From: Bacteroidota bacterium
GTDB taxonomy: Bacteria > Bacteroidota > Bacteroidia > AKYH767-A > JAHEYN01
NCBI GenBank assembly: GCA_947448795.1
Contig: CANFOZ010000016.1
Location: forward strand, 1-46,560
Reading direction: 5' to 3'
Length of the DNA: 46,560 bases
Below the pieces are notes generated by a model, which did no database searches, had not been told where the DNA came from, and saw nothing but the letters and a program-made list of their open reading frames with translations. Shown piece after piece: positions 9,275 through 17,772 of this stretch. Numbering within the stretch: the first letter of the stretch is position 1; each line of letters starts with the position of its first letter. The translations under genes were made by a program, and so were the position numbers.

Positions 9275-9655
9275 ATGAAAACGTGTATTACCTCTAAAGA
9301 CGCTCCAGCTCCAATTGGTCCATATAGCCATGCAGTAAAAGTTGGCAACATGCTTTTTGTATCCGGTCAGGTGGCCAAACGCGCCGACAACGGCGAACTT
9401 GTACTTTCAGATATTCCTGCCGAAACCCATCAGGTGATGAAGAATGTTCAAGCGATTCTCTCCGAGGCTGGATTTACCTTGTCGGATGTTGTAAAAACAA
9501 CGATCTTCTTAACCGACATGAAGACCTTTGGAGCTGTGAATGAAGTTTACGGATCATACTTCTCAGGTGATTATCCAGCGCGTGAAACGGTGCAAGTTTC
9601 TGCTTTGCCACTGGGTGTCAATGTAGAGATTTCGGTTACAGCCGTTAAAGCTTAA
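9275..9655 (+). CDS. ridA: RidA family reactive enamine/imine deaminase
   Basis: A 126-residue protein of the normal Rid length. RidA hydrolyses reactive 2-aminoacrylate-type enamines made by PLP enzymes, acting in the cytoplasm as a trimer. The residues expected for true RidA are present: Y17 in PIGPYSHA, R103 in YPARETVQV and E118 in VEISVTAV. It follows the small lipoprotein by three bases. Its last four bases overlap the end of the convergent M61 gene. Confidence 0.95.
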   Translation: MKTCITSKDAPAPIGPYSHAVKVGNMLFVSGQVAKRADNGELVLSDIPAETHQVMKNVQAILSEAGFTLSDVVKTTIFLTDMKTFGAVNEVYGSYFSGDYPARETVQVSALPLGVNVEISVTAVKA

Positions 9656-11421
9656 ATAAGCTGCTTGGTCCAAGCGGTATAATTTGCCGCTTGCGCTTCG
9701 CTTTTGGAGGCAAGTAACGAAATTGTGTAGCTTCCCCAATAGGTTTCAGACCTTGCTTTTAACAGGATGTTTTTGGCTTGTCCTTTGCGTGAAATCGTCA
9801 GATTTATCGCGTCTTCTTTGGCATACTTAACCCATGCCGAAGGATTGCCTTCCACCTTGTAGTTATTGATAAACACGAGCTCGTCATCCAGGGCCAATCC
9901 GCCATTAATTGCTGGTGAATCGCTTGCTATAGCTGTAACGCGAACACTACCTCCAGCCATTTTTTCATATTTAAAACCAAGCTTGTTTTCGCATACATCA
10001 AGCGCTGGCTTGGCTTCCAACTGGCAGCCCACGTATAGCAAGGCTTCGTTCAAGGCCTCTGTGTAATCAGTGGTTCCGTAAACGTAATCCCTAAAGAAAT
10101 CATCCAACGCAATACCGGCCGTTTCCTCCGCGATGCGTTTGTAATCGGCTTCGCTATATCCTTTGCCTTTCTGGCCAAATTCTTCAAACAAACGACGCAT
10201 CACATCATCCAGCGATTTCGTGTTGCTGTTTTGCTGGCGTATAAGGATATCCAGCATCAATGCACATAAACAGCCTTCGGTGTAAATAGATACTTTGCGA
10301 CCAGGAATGCCAGGTACATACCCATCTAACCACGTGTCATAGGAAGAGTCGGCCACAGAAAGGTTTTTTCGACCAGGATTATGATAGTGTTTTTGCAATT
10401 GCTGATTCATGCACTTGAAAAATTCGGCTTGATTGAAAACACCGGATCGAATCAGAAATAGATCGCCATAATAAGTCGTAACGCCTTCATCCACAAAGCC
10501 TAAGCGTGTAAAGTTTTCCTGCGAATAATCATACGGAACAAGCTCCACAGGGCGTGTGGCTTTTACATTCCAGGTGTGATAAAATTCGTGCGAACTAACA
10601 CCCAATAATTCCGGATAGAGTTCGTCGTTTAATGCATAGGATGGCCCCAAGGCAATGACGGTGGAGTAAAGGTGCTCCACGCCGTGATAATGCGAGTAAG
10701 GAGTGATTTGAAAGAGAAAGGTGAATTCGTACGTATTTTTTTTCGCGCCGGCAAATGACCCCATAGCATTCTTCTGCTCGCTAATAAAAGCCTTGAAATT
10801 ATTTTCGATTTTCTGTAAATCGGGTTTGCAAGGTCCTTGAAATACAAGGTGAAACAAACCGCCTTCGTGAACGAAACTGTGTTTTAATAATGCCGCACTC
10901 GCTATGAACGGCGAGTCTACGAGTTGGTGGAAATCGACGGCAGTAAACGTGTGTCTAACCTGCCAAAGACCACATGGTACCGCCGCTGCATTCGGTTTTA
11001 AAGCAATGGCTACATCGTATCCTGGTTGTAATAACAGTTCCAATTCACAGGCTTCATCGATTGTTTCTTTAGTATACAAACAGCAATGAACAGGATTGAT
11101 ATACAGCTGCTGCTCATCCAGCCAGCAAGCACCTGCGTCGAGTTGTGCGCAGTAATACTGGTAACTCACTTTTAGCGTTTTTACACCTTGCGTTAGATAC
11201 TTCCAACTGCTTTTGCCAGTCTTGGTAAAAGCAAGCGCATTGCCGTTTTCGTCAACGGCTCGCATGCATCGGAGGTTCTTTGCAAAATTGCCCAACTCGT
11301 AACGGCCAGGCCTCCATGTTGGTAAGTGCAAATCAACACTTGCTTGTCCGTTTATCATGGTTTCAACATGAACATCAACAAAGTGTTGTTCAGGATTGGA
11401 GTAAGCGAAGGTATATTTCAT
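9652..11421 (-). CDS. M61 family peptidase (glycyl aminopeptidase type) with C-terminal PDZ domain
   Basis: A 589-residue zinc peptidase. The N-terminal beta domain holds LHLPTWRPGRYELGNFAKN, the catalytic domain has HEFYHTWN (H278, E279, H282) and GFVDEGVTTYYGD with the third ligand E312, and a PDZ domain lies at about 480-560 (ASDSPAINGGLALDDELVFINN). M61 enzymes remove N-terminal residues, some with a preference for Gly or Ala. No signal peptide is seen: the protein starts MKYTFAYSNP, so it may act in the cytoplasm, unlike many exported relatives. It begins 12 bases after the PorE-like gene on the same strand, so the two are likely co-transcribed. Confidence 0.93.
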   Translation of the reverse strand: MKYTFAYSNPEQHFVDVHVETMINGQASVDLHLPTWRPGRYELGNFAKNLRCMRAVDENGNALAFTKTGKSSWKYLTQGVKTLKVSYQYYCAQLDAGACWLDEQQLYINPVHCCLYTKETIDEACELELLLQPGYDVAIALKPNAAAVPCGLWQVRHTFTAVDFHQLVDSPFIASAALLKHSFVHEGGLFHLVFQGPCKPDLQKIENNFKAFISEQKNAMGSFAGAKKNTYEFTFLFQITPYSHYHGVEHLYSTVIALGPSYALNDELYPELLGVSSHEFYHTWNVKATRPVELVPYDYSQENFTRLGFVDEGVTTYYGDLFLIRSGVFNQAEFFKCMNQQLQKHYHNPGRKNLSVADSSYDTWLDGYVPGIPGRKVSIYTEGCLCALMLDILIRQQNSNTKSLDDVMRRLFEEFGQKGKGYSEADYKRIAEETAGIALDDFFRDYVYGTTDYTEALNEALLYVGCQLEAKPALDVCENKLGFKYEKMAGGSVRVTAIASDSPAINGGLALDDELVFINNYKVEGNPSAWVKYAKEDAINLTISRKGQAKNILLKARSETYWGSYTISLLASKSEAQAANYTAWTKQLI

Positions 11422-11433
11422 GAAGGCTTAGAA

Positions 11434-13545
11434 TCAGTAGATGCGTATCTCCACACGGCGATTTGTGCGCCTGCCTTCTTCGGTTTCATTGGTCGCTATA
11501 GGTTCTTTCGAACCTTTGCCAATCGCTGTAATGCGCTTTGTTGAAATCCCTTGACTTTTTAGATAGTCCGCTGCCGAAAGGGCTCTGTTGATGGATAGTT
11601 GTTTGTTGAAAATAGGGCTGCCTGTTATATCAGCGTGACCGATAAGCTCCACCTTAAGTTTCTTGTTCGCTTGCAGTAAGGCAAAGGCTTGATCGAGCTT
11701 GTCGTTATGCTTGCTACTAAGTGGAATAACAGCGCTATTTAAATCAAAAACAACAACATATTTATTGGTATCCAGACTGCGGTTGATTGCTACGAGCGTA
11801 TCGTTTGCAATCTTTTTCATACGCACTACCACCTGAAGGAAAGGCGTTTTTAAAAGCGAATCTAGCTGGATTTCTGAAAGACTTGAAACAATTTGGTAGC
11901 CCGTTTTATTAGCAGAAACGTGTATATTCTCAAAATCTGTATCGTCAATATCGCATGTAAGCTGTCCTTTCGAATTAGTAAGCTTTCGTAAGACTTGAGA
12001 GGAGCTCGACTTTTGAATTGATATTTCTGAAGGCAATTGTTGCAGCATATCGTCAGTCACACGAATTGAAATATAAGAAGCAACTTTTTTGCGCTCGATT
12101 ACTTGATCTTTCGTAGGATCGAGGACGATGTTGTTTGCATTCAAATCGGGTAGTGCTTCGCTCAAACTAAGCGGGCTTTTTACTTCTTCCTCCGGAACAA
12201 CATCTAAGCTAGGTTCTTTATATTCGTTGAAATCGGCAATAAAAAGGTCTCGGCCGCCTAGTCCGCTTTGTCGAACACTTGAAAACCAGGCCGTTTTTGT
12301 TGCTGGTACAGGGAAGTATTGAATGTCATCGGAAGTCGAGTTTATTGGATAACCCATATTCTCCGCTTTCGTGAATTTGCCATCCACTAAAGTAGAGCGA
12401 AAAATATCATACCCACCCATGTTTTGATGAGCATCTGAGCTAAAGTAAAGCGTTGTTCCGTCAGGTGTTATATAGCAGGAAATTTCATCACCCGAAGTAT
12501 TGATGAGGCTGTCTAAGTTTTCAGGTGTATTCCATCCGCCGTCTTCTGTTTTAGTACTGCGGTAAATGTCATTTAACCCTTTGCCTCCAGGTCGGTTACT
12601 AACGAAATAAAGGCTTTGGCCATCAGCGGTAATACTTGCCGAGTTTTCAAAATAAGGCGTGTTGATTGTTGTTGATGGGAATGCTACGAGGGGCATCCAA
12701 TTCCCATCATTATCTGGATGGGTAAGGTATAGATCACCGCCATGAACATTTCTAAATACAAAAAGAGTAGTGCCGTCTGGACTAACACCAGCCAATGCAT
12801 CGTGACCATATCCATTGACGTATTCACTAAGTCCCCTAGGATTAGACCATGCATTAGAACTGCTATCAAAAATCGAAAGATAAATATCTTCAAAGTAAAT
12901 ATGATCAGTTTCATCTTTCATTCGACCTGTACTGTCGTCACGACGCGATGTAAAAACCAAGCTTCGATGGTCTGGAAGTAAAACTGGGCTATACTCAGGC
13001 ATAGTCGAGTTAATGCTCTCTGGTCCAGGTTTAATTATCACTTTGACCGGTGAATCCATCGTTGTTTTGGCATAGTCGCATTGTTCAAGCAAAACGGGAA
13101 CGCTTTTGCTTTCAGCGCTTGGCTTAACAGCCAAGTTCTGAAAGAAACGATATTCCATTTGAGCGGTATCGAGGATACCTAATGCATGATAACTTCTGCC
13201 GAGATAATAATGAATGTTGATGTTCTTTTGTCTTTCTGAAAGCAAGGCGCGTTGCAGGTATTGAATGGCATTTCTGTAGTATTTTAAATGGTACGCACAT
13301 AATCCTGCTTTATAAAGCAGCGCGGGCGACGGATTCTCTTTTTGGCTCAACGCACTGAAAAGCTGAAGCGCCTCCGAATAATTGTGGTTGTTAAATTTGT
13401 TTTGCGCCTTGAGCTGAAGAATTGGGCGAAAGCTCATTGATTCGTTCGCTTCTTCTGAAGTCTCTTCCGCAACTTGGGTGCTATCTTGTGCTCGCAAGGT
13501 AAGCCCACAGATTAAAGCGAAAAGAATGGTTATGTAATATTTCAT
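11434..13545 (-). CDS. TPR / PD40 propeller / OmpA-like protein, resembles T9SS component PorE
   Basis: The ATG at 13545 gives a signal peptide (MKYYITILFALICGLTLRAQ); a TTG three codons earlier is less likely. Of 703 residues, about 40-130 are TPR-like, about 165-430 form a PD40/WD40-like propeller (repeats such as SPDGTTLFVFRN, TADGQSLYFVSNRPGG, TPDGTTLYFSSD), about 490-570 is a small beta domain where PorE has its regulatory-like domain, and about 590-703 is an OmpA peptidoglycan-binding domain (ELIGHADITG, then EGRRTNRRVEIRIY). This order equals that described for PorE, a periplasmic protein tying the T9SS to peptidoglycan. Several paralogues with this layout exist in Bacteroidota, and the expected lipobox is not clear here, so the T9SS role is an inference. 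Confidence 0.85.
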   Translation of the reverse strand: MKYYITILFALICGLTLRAQDSTQVAEETSEEANESMSFRPILQLKAQNKFNNHNYSEALQLFSALSQKENPSPALLYKAGLCAYHLKYYRNAIQYLQRALLSERQKNINIHYYLGRSYHALGILDTAQMEYRFFQNLAVKPSAESKSVPVLLEQCDYAKTTMDSPVKVIIKPGPESINSTMPEYSPVLLPDHRSLVFTSRRDDSTGRMKDETDHIYFEDIYLSIFDSSSNAWSNPRGLSEYVNGYGHDALAGVSPDGTTLFVFRNVHGGDLYLTHPDNDGNWMPLVAFPSTTINTPYFENSASITADGQSLYFVSNRPGGKGLNDIYRSTKTEDGGWNTPENLDSLINTSGDEISCYITPDGTTLYFSSDAHQNMGGYDIFRSTLVDGKFTKAENMGYPINSTSDDIQYFPVPATKTAWFSSVRQSGLGGRDLFIADFNEYKEPSLDVVPEEEVKSPLSLSEALPDLNANNIVLDPTKDQVIERKKVASYISIRVTDDMLQQLPSEISIQKSSSSQVLRKLTNSKGQLTCDIDDTDFENIHVSANKTGYQIVSSLSEIQLDSLLKTPFLQVVVRMKKIANDTLVAINRSLDTNKYVVVFDLNSAVIPLSSKHNDKLDQAFALLQANKKLKVELIGHADITGSPIFNKQLSINRALSAADYLKSQGISTKRITAIGKGSKEPIATNETEEGRRTNRRVEIRIY

Positions 13546-13660
13546 AGCTAACAAATATAGCGAATAGTACTTTAAATAATGGATGCAAATTGAAAAAGAA
13601 ATGAACCATAAAGAAATTAATAAATTTAATGGGTTAACATATACTATCGCTGAGAATGTT

Positions 13661-13668
13661 TAATTTCG
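13661..13668 (+). promoter_or_regulatory. Possible -7 box for hppD
   Basis: TAATTTCG differs by one base from TAnnTTTG and lies 24 bases before the hppD start. The TTCG variant recurs in front of other genes here (for example 23444-23451). No clear -33 TTG. Confidence 0.3.
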
Positions 13669-13692
13669 CTGACTACTAAAAAACCATCACTC

Positions 13693-14784
13693 ATGAGCGA
13701 CTTTCTTCCCCTGTTAGGCACTGACCATGTCGAGTTTTATGTCGGAAATGCTAAGCAATCCGCCTATTTCTACCAACATGCTTTTGGTTTTGAACTCGTT
13801 GCTTATTGTGGCCCTGAGACCGGTGTTCGTGATCGTGCATCCTATGTGTTGCAACAGAATAAAGTTCGTCTTATCCTAACCACACCAATGCATCCCGACT
13901 CGCCAATCAGCGAGCATATAAAACAGCATGGGGATGGGGTTAAAGTGCTTGCACTCTTAGTTGATGATGCCGAGAAATCGTGGAAAGAAACCACTTCTCG
14001 TGGAGCACGCAGCGCTGGTGAATTAAAAATAATTCAAGACGAAAATGGCGAAGTGCGGATGGCTTCCATCTATACCTACGGCGAGACGGTGCATACGTTT
14101 GTAGAGCGTAAAAATTACAAAGGCGTTTTTATGCCGGGTTATAAAGCGGTTTCAAGCAGCTTTAAGTCCACGCCTGTTGGTCTCGAGTTTATCGACCACT
14201 GTGTTGGTAATGTGGAACTTGGCAAAATGAACGAATGGGTTAAGTTTTATGAAGATGTGCTTGGCTTTAAACTCATTATAACCTTCGATGATGAAGACAT
14301 TTCAACAGAGTATTCGTCCCTGATGAGCAAAGTGGTTTCAAACGGTTCGGGGTATGTAAAGTTCCCAATCAACGAGCCCGCTGAAGGAAAAAAGAAATCG
14401 CAGATTGATGAATATCTTGATTTTTACCACGGTCCTGGTGTGCAGCACATCGCTTTACTAACGCACGACATCATCAAAACAGTGACCGATCTTCGTGCTC
14501 GCGGTGTCGATTTTCTTTCTGTTCCAAAAACGTATTACGACTCTGTCTTAGACCGTGTTGGAAATATAGACGAAGACATTAATGTACTAAGTAAGCTCGG
14601 TATTTTAGTGGATCGCGACGACGAAGGATATTTACTTCAACTTTTCACCAAGCCGGTCGAAGATCGCCCAACCGTATTTTATGAAATCATTCAGCGGAAA
14701 GGTGCGAAGTCCTTCGGTAAAGGAAATTTTAAAGCGCTCTTTGAATCCATTGAAAGGGAGCAGGCGCTGCGCGGAAATCTTTAG
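13693..14784 (+). CDS. hppD: 4-hydroxyphenylpyruvate dioxygenase
   Basis: A 363-residue Fe(II) enzyme that converts 4-hydroxyphenylpyruvate to homogentisate in tyrosine breakdown. It has two vicinal-oxygen-chelate halves: DHVEFYVGNAKQSAYFY starts the N-terminal one and LEFIDHCVGNV the catalytic C-terminal one. The iron ligands are H169 (FIDHCV), H252 (VQHIALLTHDI) and E331 (FYEIIQRKG), all in their usual context; the C-terminal GNFKALFESIEREQ is the active-site lid helix. Length is normal. No other tyrosine-catabolic gene (homogentisate dioxygenase, fumarylacetoacetase) is adjacent, so the pathway must be scattered. It is convergent with the minus-strand operon that ends at 14801. Confidence 0.97.
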   Translation: MSDFLPLLGTDHVEFYVGNAKQSAYFYQHAFGFELVAYCGPETGVRDRASYVLQQNKVRLILTTPMHPDSPISEHIKQHGDGVKVLALLVDDAEKSWKETTSRGARSAGELKIIQDENGEVRMASIYTYGETVHTFVERKNYKGVFMPGYKAVSSSFKSTPVGLEFIDHCVGNVELGKMNEWVKFYEDVLGFKLIITFDDEDISTEYSSLMSKVVSNGSGYVKFPINEPAEGKKKSQIDEYLDFYHGPGVQHIALLTHDIIKTVTDLRARGVDFLSVPKTYYDSVLDRVGNIDEDINVLSKLGILVDRDDEGYLLQLFTKPVEDRPTVFYEIIQRKGAKSFGKGNFKALFESIEREQALRGNL

Positions 14785-14800
14785 CAAAGAATTAGAATCG

Positions 14801-15499
14801 CTAAAGCGATAGACTGTAACTTAATCCTATCACGCTGTCACTTTCTGGGGCGTTGATGTTGAATTCCTTTTGCAACATGTAATAAACACCAAGCGTGTTG
14901 TGTTTGTTGATGTTATAATCAAAGCCAATGGCATAGCGCCCTCTATTAAACATGTAGTTGGCCTCGGTAAGCCGATTGTTCCTGAATTGATAACGAAACT
15001 CTGCCGAGATATAAGGTTGTATAGCTTTAAATCCGTCGTAGCGCAATTCAAATTTGCTGCGCCAGTATTTTTCAAGAATTTGACCGTCCGGACTGGAGTT
15101 GTAATCGCGCACTTGTGCCTGAAAACGAGCTCGATAGCCTATAATAAACGTATTTGCTTTCTTTTTAAAAGCCCAGTCGGTATAGGCACGATGCCTAAAA
15201 CTAACAGTGCCGTCTGCTTGTTTTTTTTGGATCGAACGATACACCAAACTAACCTTTAAAAAAGAAGCTGCTTTATAGGATATCGCAACATTCGTATAGC
15301 AAAGGTTAAGCTGCGAGATGTTGTGGTATAATCGAATTTCCTCATCCATTCCGATTGACCACTTGTCGTTTAGCTTCTTGTCTAAACTAAACGTATTCCA
15401 TTGCCACAAATCGCGTCTAGGCTCATTCGCTTTTGAATACGTAGTTACGGTTATCAATAGCGCCAAAGCGCTTACTTTCAAAATGGCGCTCTTTATCAT
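14801..15499 (-). CDS. DUF2490 domain protein, probable outer-membrane beta-barrel (last gene of the CotH/VTC operon)
   Basis: A 232-residue protein with a signal peptide (MIKSAILKVSALALLITVTTYSKA) and then alternating polar/aromatic strands typical of a small beta-barrel: RARFQAQVRDYNSSPDG, IQPYISAEFRYQF, NRGRYAIGFDYNINK, and a C-terminal strand ending YSLSL. DUF2490 is a Bacteroidota family of unknown function. It lies six bases after the DUF4956 gene and closes a seven-gene minus-strand run. A related protein is encoded at 35784-36575. By position it could be the outer-membrane partner of the VTC/DUF4956 pair, but that is a guess from context. Confidence 0.85.
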   Translation of the reverse strand: MIKSAILKVSALALLITVTTYSKANEPRRDLWQWNTFSLDKKLNDKWSIGMDEEIRLYHNISQLNLCYTNVAISYKAASFLKVSLVYRSIQKKQADGTVSFRHRAYTDWAFKKKANTFIIGYRARFQAQVRDYNSSPDGQILEKYWRSKFELRYDGFKAIQPYISAEFRYQFRNNRLTEANYMFNRGRYAIGFDYNINKHNTLGVYYMLQKEFNINAPESDSVIGLSYSLSL

Positions 15500-15505
15500 T
15501 TACAG

Positions 15506-16108
15506 CTATTCGTAATAATAAATCTTAACCAAGGCCGTATCCTTCAAAAAGTCAATCTGCGTAATAGAAACCTTGTGAATCTTTAAGCCCGTGCGTGTTT
15601 GCAAGTCTGCAATTAGTAAATCGTGCTTTTCTGGTTTGATAAAATCAATGTTTTCATACTGAATTTCTTGAACCATTTCGTTTTTCATAAACAAGTTGCC
15701 TTCTAAAGCATACGTGATTACGATAATCATAGAAATGAGCAGGCCAAGCTCAAAGTAGGTGCCTTTCAGTAAAGCCGAAATAAGGCCTAGCGAAATCACA
15801 ATGAACAAATAGCACATGTCTTTGATAGAAATACCTTCGGTGCGATAACGCAACATCGAAAAAACAGCAAAGAGTCCGAAAGCGGCTCCCATGGATAAAT
15901 CAGCCTTGTTCAATAAGTAGGTGATGATGAAAATAAGGATGTTAAAAATAAAGAACGTAAAGAAATAATCTTTCTTCTTGTATATAGGATAATACACAAA
16001 GCGGATGAGCACAAAAACGAAGAAAAAATCAATTAACAAACGAAGAAAAAATTTATCTGAGAGTTTGTCAAAAAGTTCAATGCCTGCAAATACACTAGTT
16101 GGTTCCAT
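15506..16108 (-). CDS. DUF4956 family inner-membrane protein
   Basis: A 200-residue protein with about four membrane helices in residues 20-145, separated by the family's hallmark loop GAAFGLFAVFSMLRYRTEGISIKDM (read in two pieces: GAAFGLFAVFSMLRYRTEG and ISIKDM). The C-terminal 55 residues (ENIDFIKPEKHDLLIADLQTR...) form a small soluble domain. The function is not established. The family is, as I recall, often encoded next to VTC-domain polyphosphate polymerases, and here the two genes overlap by 14 bases, which implies translational coupling and joint work. The membrane protein may supply a conduit or anchor for the polymerase product. Confidence 0.88.
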   Translation of the reverse strand: MEPTSVFAGIELFDKLSDKFFLRLLIDFFFVFVLIRFVYYPIYKKKDYFFTFFIFNILIFIITYLLNKADLSMGAAFGLFAVFSMLRYRTEGISIKDMCYLFIVISLGLISALLKGTYFELGLLISMIIVITYALEGNLFMKNEMVQEIQYENIDFIKPEKHDLLIADLQTRTGLKIHKVSITQIDFLKDTALVKIYYYE

Positions 16109-16865
16109 GAGTGAGTTTTTTAATAGTGAGCATTTTGGGTTTGAAATTGTTTTGTTTAATACCAGGGTAAAGCATTATAATACCTACGCAGTATTTACTG
16201 ATTGAGAGGGTGCGCATGTGCGTCCTTCTCATAATACGCATAAAAGGGGCTTTGTAGGAGATGCGGGGTTGTTTAACCTCAGCAATAACAAGATTTTTGA
16301 GAAGCTTCGTTGAACTCCCATCGATGTCTTTTGGGTCCTGAAAATGCAAGTTCGTATCGATCGTTAGGCGCTCGTCTTTTGCCTTACTTACAAAAGTCAT
16401 GCGTGTGTAATTAACCCATACCTTAGGTTCAAGTATAGCTGGATCCAGCTTGGTAATATGCATATAGAGTTGCTTATCTGCCTCGCTCAAGCTCATGCTG
16501 ATTTCATCTGTCATGTGACGCTCCTTTATGGTGCGCTCTTTGTTTGACTTGAATTTGACTTCAAAAAAATTCAAATTGGATTCCACATATCTTCTAAACC
16601 GTGTTTTATAACGATTCATCTTGCTGTTGTGGTGATTCAGGTAAAGCTCAAAGTTCTTCGTGTCGTAATAAAGTGTTTGATAATCAGTGCTTCTTTTTCC
16701 GACGATTTCCAATAAAAAATAATCGTCTTTAATACTATCCAAAAGCCCTGGGAGACTATCTGCGCTGAACGCGAACTTGGTGTCGGTTCGATCTTGTAAA
16801 GAAACGGCGTCCATCTCCTGTAGAGAGATAGGCGCGAACTTTTGTATCACATCAGCAAGTTTCAT
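16095..16865 (-). CDS. VTC-domain polyphosphate polymerase-like protein
   Basis: The ATG at 16865 (MKLADVIQKFAP) is chosen; a TTG five codons upstream also exists. The 256-residue protein is a lone VTC tunnel domain: DRTDTKF near the N-terminus, TLYYDT, RYKTRFRRY with the basic pair that binds phosphate, FEVKFKSNKERT, ERLTIDTNL, and IAEVKQPR followed by a SKYC near the C-terminus. These correspond to the metal- and phosphate-binding residues of yeast Vtc4, which makes polyphosphate from ATP gamma-phosphate. There is no SPX domain and no membrane helix, as usual in bacterial members. Its true polymer in bacteria is not proven. It overlaps the DUF4956 gene by 14 bases and sits 15 bases after the 162-residue repeat protein. 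Confidence 0.88.
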   Translation of the reverse strand: MKLADVIQKFAPISLQEMDAVSLQDRTDTKFAFSADSLPGLLDSIKDDYFLLEIVGKRSTDYQTLYYDTKNFELYLNHHNSKMNRYKTRFRRYVESNLNFFEVKFKSNKERTIKERHMTDEISMSLSEADKQLYMHITKLDPAILEPKVWVNYTRMTFVSKAKDERLTIDTNLHFQDPKDIDGSSTKLLKNLVIAEVKQPRISYKAPFMRIMRRTHMRTLSISKYCVGIIMLYPGIKQNNFKPKMLTIKKLTHGTN

Positions 16866-16880
16866 CCGCAGGAAAGGCAA

Positions 16881-17369
16881 TTAATATTCGTAATAGTATT
16901 TCTTGCTTTCTATTAATTTACCCTCTGGATTCTGTGTTCGCTTTTCTGTTTTCATGCCGTTTTTATCGTAAAAGTAGCTTGCTCGGCTCAGGAGCTTGCC
17001 TGCGCCATCGTAACTGCTTTCAAAACTCCTATCCTCGTTCGCATTATAACTGATTACGCGCATTTCCGATAATTTCTCGGCTCCATCGTAAACTTTCTCT
17101 TCTACTAATTGATTTTTTTCGTTGTACTTGGAAACGGTTCGCTTATGGATACTGCCATTTGGTTTATAATGAATCTCCTCTGTGTTATTCCCTTCTTGAT
17201 CAAAGCGGGTAATACTTGCTTTATAAGTCTGTTCTATACCATCCACAACTTCTGTAATGTTCTCGTTGGCCGATTTAATTTTTAGCTTTTTAACATCTTT
17301 TCTTTTCTGCGCAAAACTACAGGTTACGCAAAGGATAAAAAGGAATGAAAGGATTAGCTTCTTGCTCAT
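16881..17369 (-). CDS. Small exported protein with YD/MORN-like repeats, function unknown
   Basis: A 162-residue protein with a cleavable signal peptide (MSKKLILSFLFILCVTCSFAQ). The mature part is made of imperfect repeats of roughly 22-25 residues around Y-x-x-x-G/N-K-L-x-E/S (YKPNGSIHKRTVSKYNEK, YDGAEKLSEMRVISYNA, YDGAGKLLSRASYFYDKNG), a pattern seen in YD/RHS-like and MORN-like proteins. It ends in KYYYEY with no sorting domain, so it is probably periplasmic. It is three bases downstream of the small lipoprotein gene and directly before the VTC gene. I cannot name a family. Confidence 0.75.
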   Translation of the reverse strand: MSKKLILSFLFILCVTCSFAQKRKDVKKLKIKSANENITEVVDGIEQTYKASITRFDQEGNNTEEIHYKPNGSIHKRTVSKYNEKNQLVEEKVYDGAEKLSEMRVISYNANEDRSFESSYDGAGKLLSRASYFYDKNGMKTEKRTQNPEGKLIESKKYYYEY

Positions 17370-17372
17370 GTT

Positions 17373-17765
17373 TTACTTGTTGATGTTAATAGTAGGAATT
17401 TCAACTGTGCTGCGGTTTTTTGTGATTTCCGCCGTCTGAATTATTGCTTGTGTACCAAAAGGTATGGAGGTGGCAGAGTCTTTACTATAACAATAAACAG
17501 TATAGGTGCCCTGCCGCAAGTATTTAAACTCATAAGTGCCATCATAATTGGTGCTAATCTTGTCATCGTATGTTTTGTGGTCGCCATAAATAACATATAC
17601 ATTTTCGTTTGGAGCATAGCCCGAATCAAGTCGCATTGAGAAATCTGCGTTATAATCGATGCCATATACTTTGCCACGCAAAGTGGATGTTCCGCCATCG
17701 CCAGCTCCTTTCTTACATGCTACAAGTCCAGCTGTGAATGCTAAAAGAAAAAACATTTTTTTCAT
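17373..17765 (-). CDS. Small lipoprotein with a prealbumin/carboxypeptidase-regulatory-like beta domain
   Basis: A 130-residue lipoprotein: MKKMFFLLAFTAGLVAC with cysteine 17, followed by KKGAGDGG. The mature part reads as a single beta-sandwich: STLRGKVYGID... near the start, then YDGTYEFKYLRQGTYTVYCYSKD, which is the core pattern of CarboxypepD_reg/prealbumin-like domains (a residue pair G-x-Y-x-F followed by L-x-x-G-x-Y-x-V). It lies seven bases after the eight-repeat T9SS protein gene and three before the YD-like protein gene, inside the CotH/VTC operon. No enzyme motif. It may bind a partner in the operon at the cell surface or periplasm. Confidence 0.78.
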   Translation of the reverse strand: MKKMFFLLAFTAGLVACKKGAGDGGTSTLRGKVYGIDYNADFSMRLDSGYAPNENVYVIYGDHKTYDDKISTNYDGTYEFKYLRQGTYTVYCYSKDSATSIPFGTQAIIQTAEITKNRSTVEIPTININK

Positions 17766-17772
17766 AAAGTCT

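Noticed and set aside
14785-14830. ATCGC/GCGAT hairpin between hppD and DUF2490 as terminator
   Set aside because: Stem of five pairs with a 4-base loop and no T-run on either strand.
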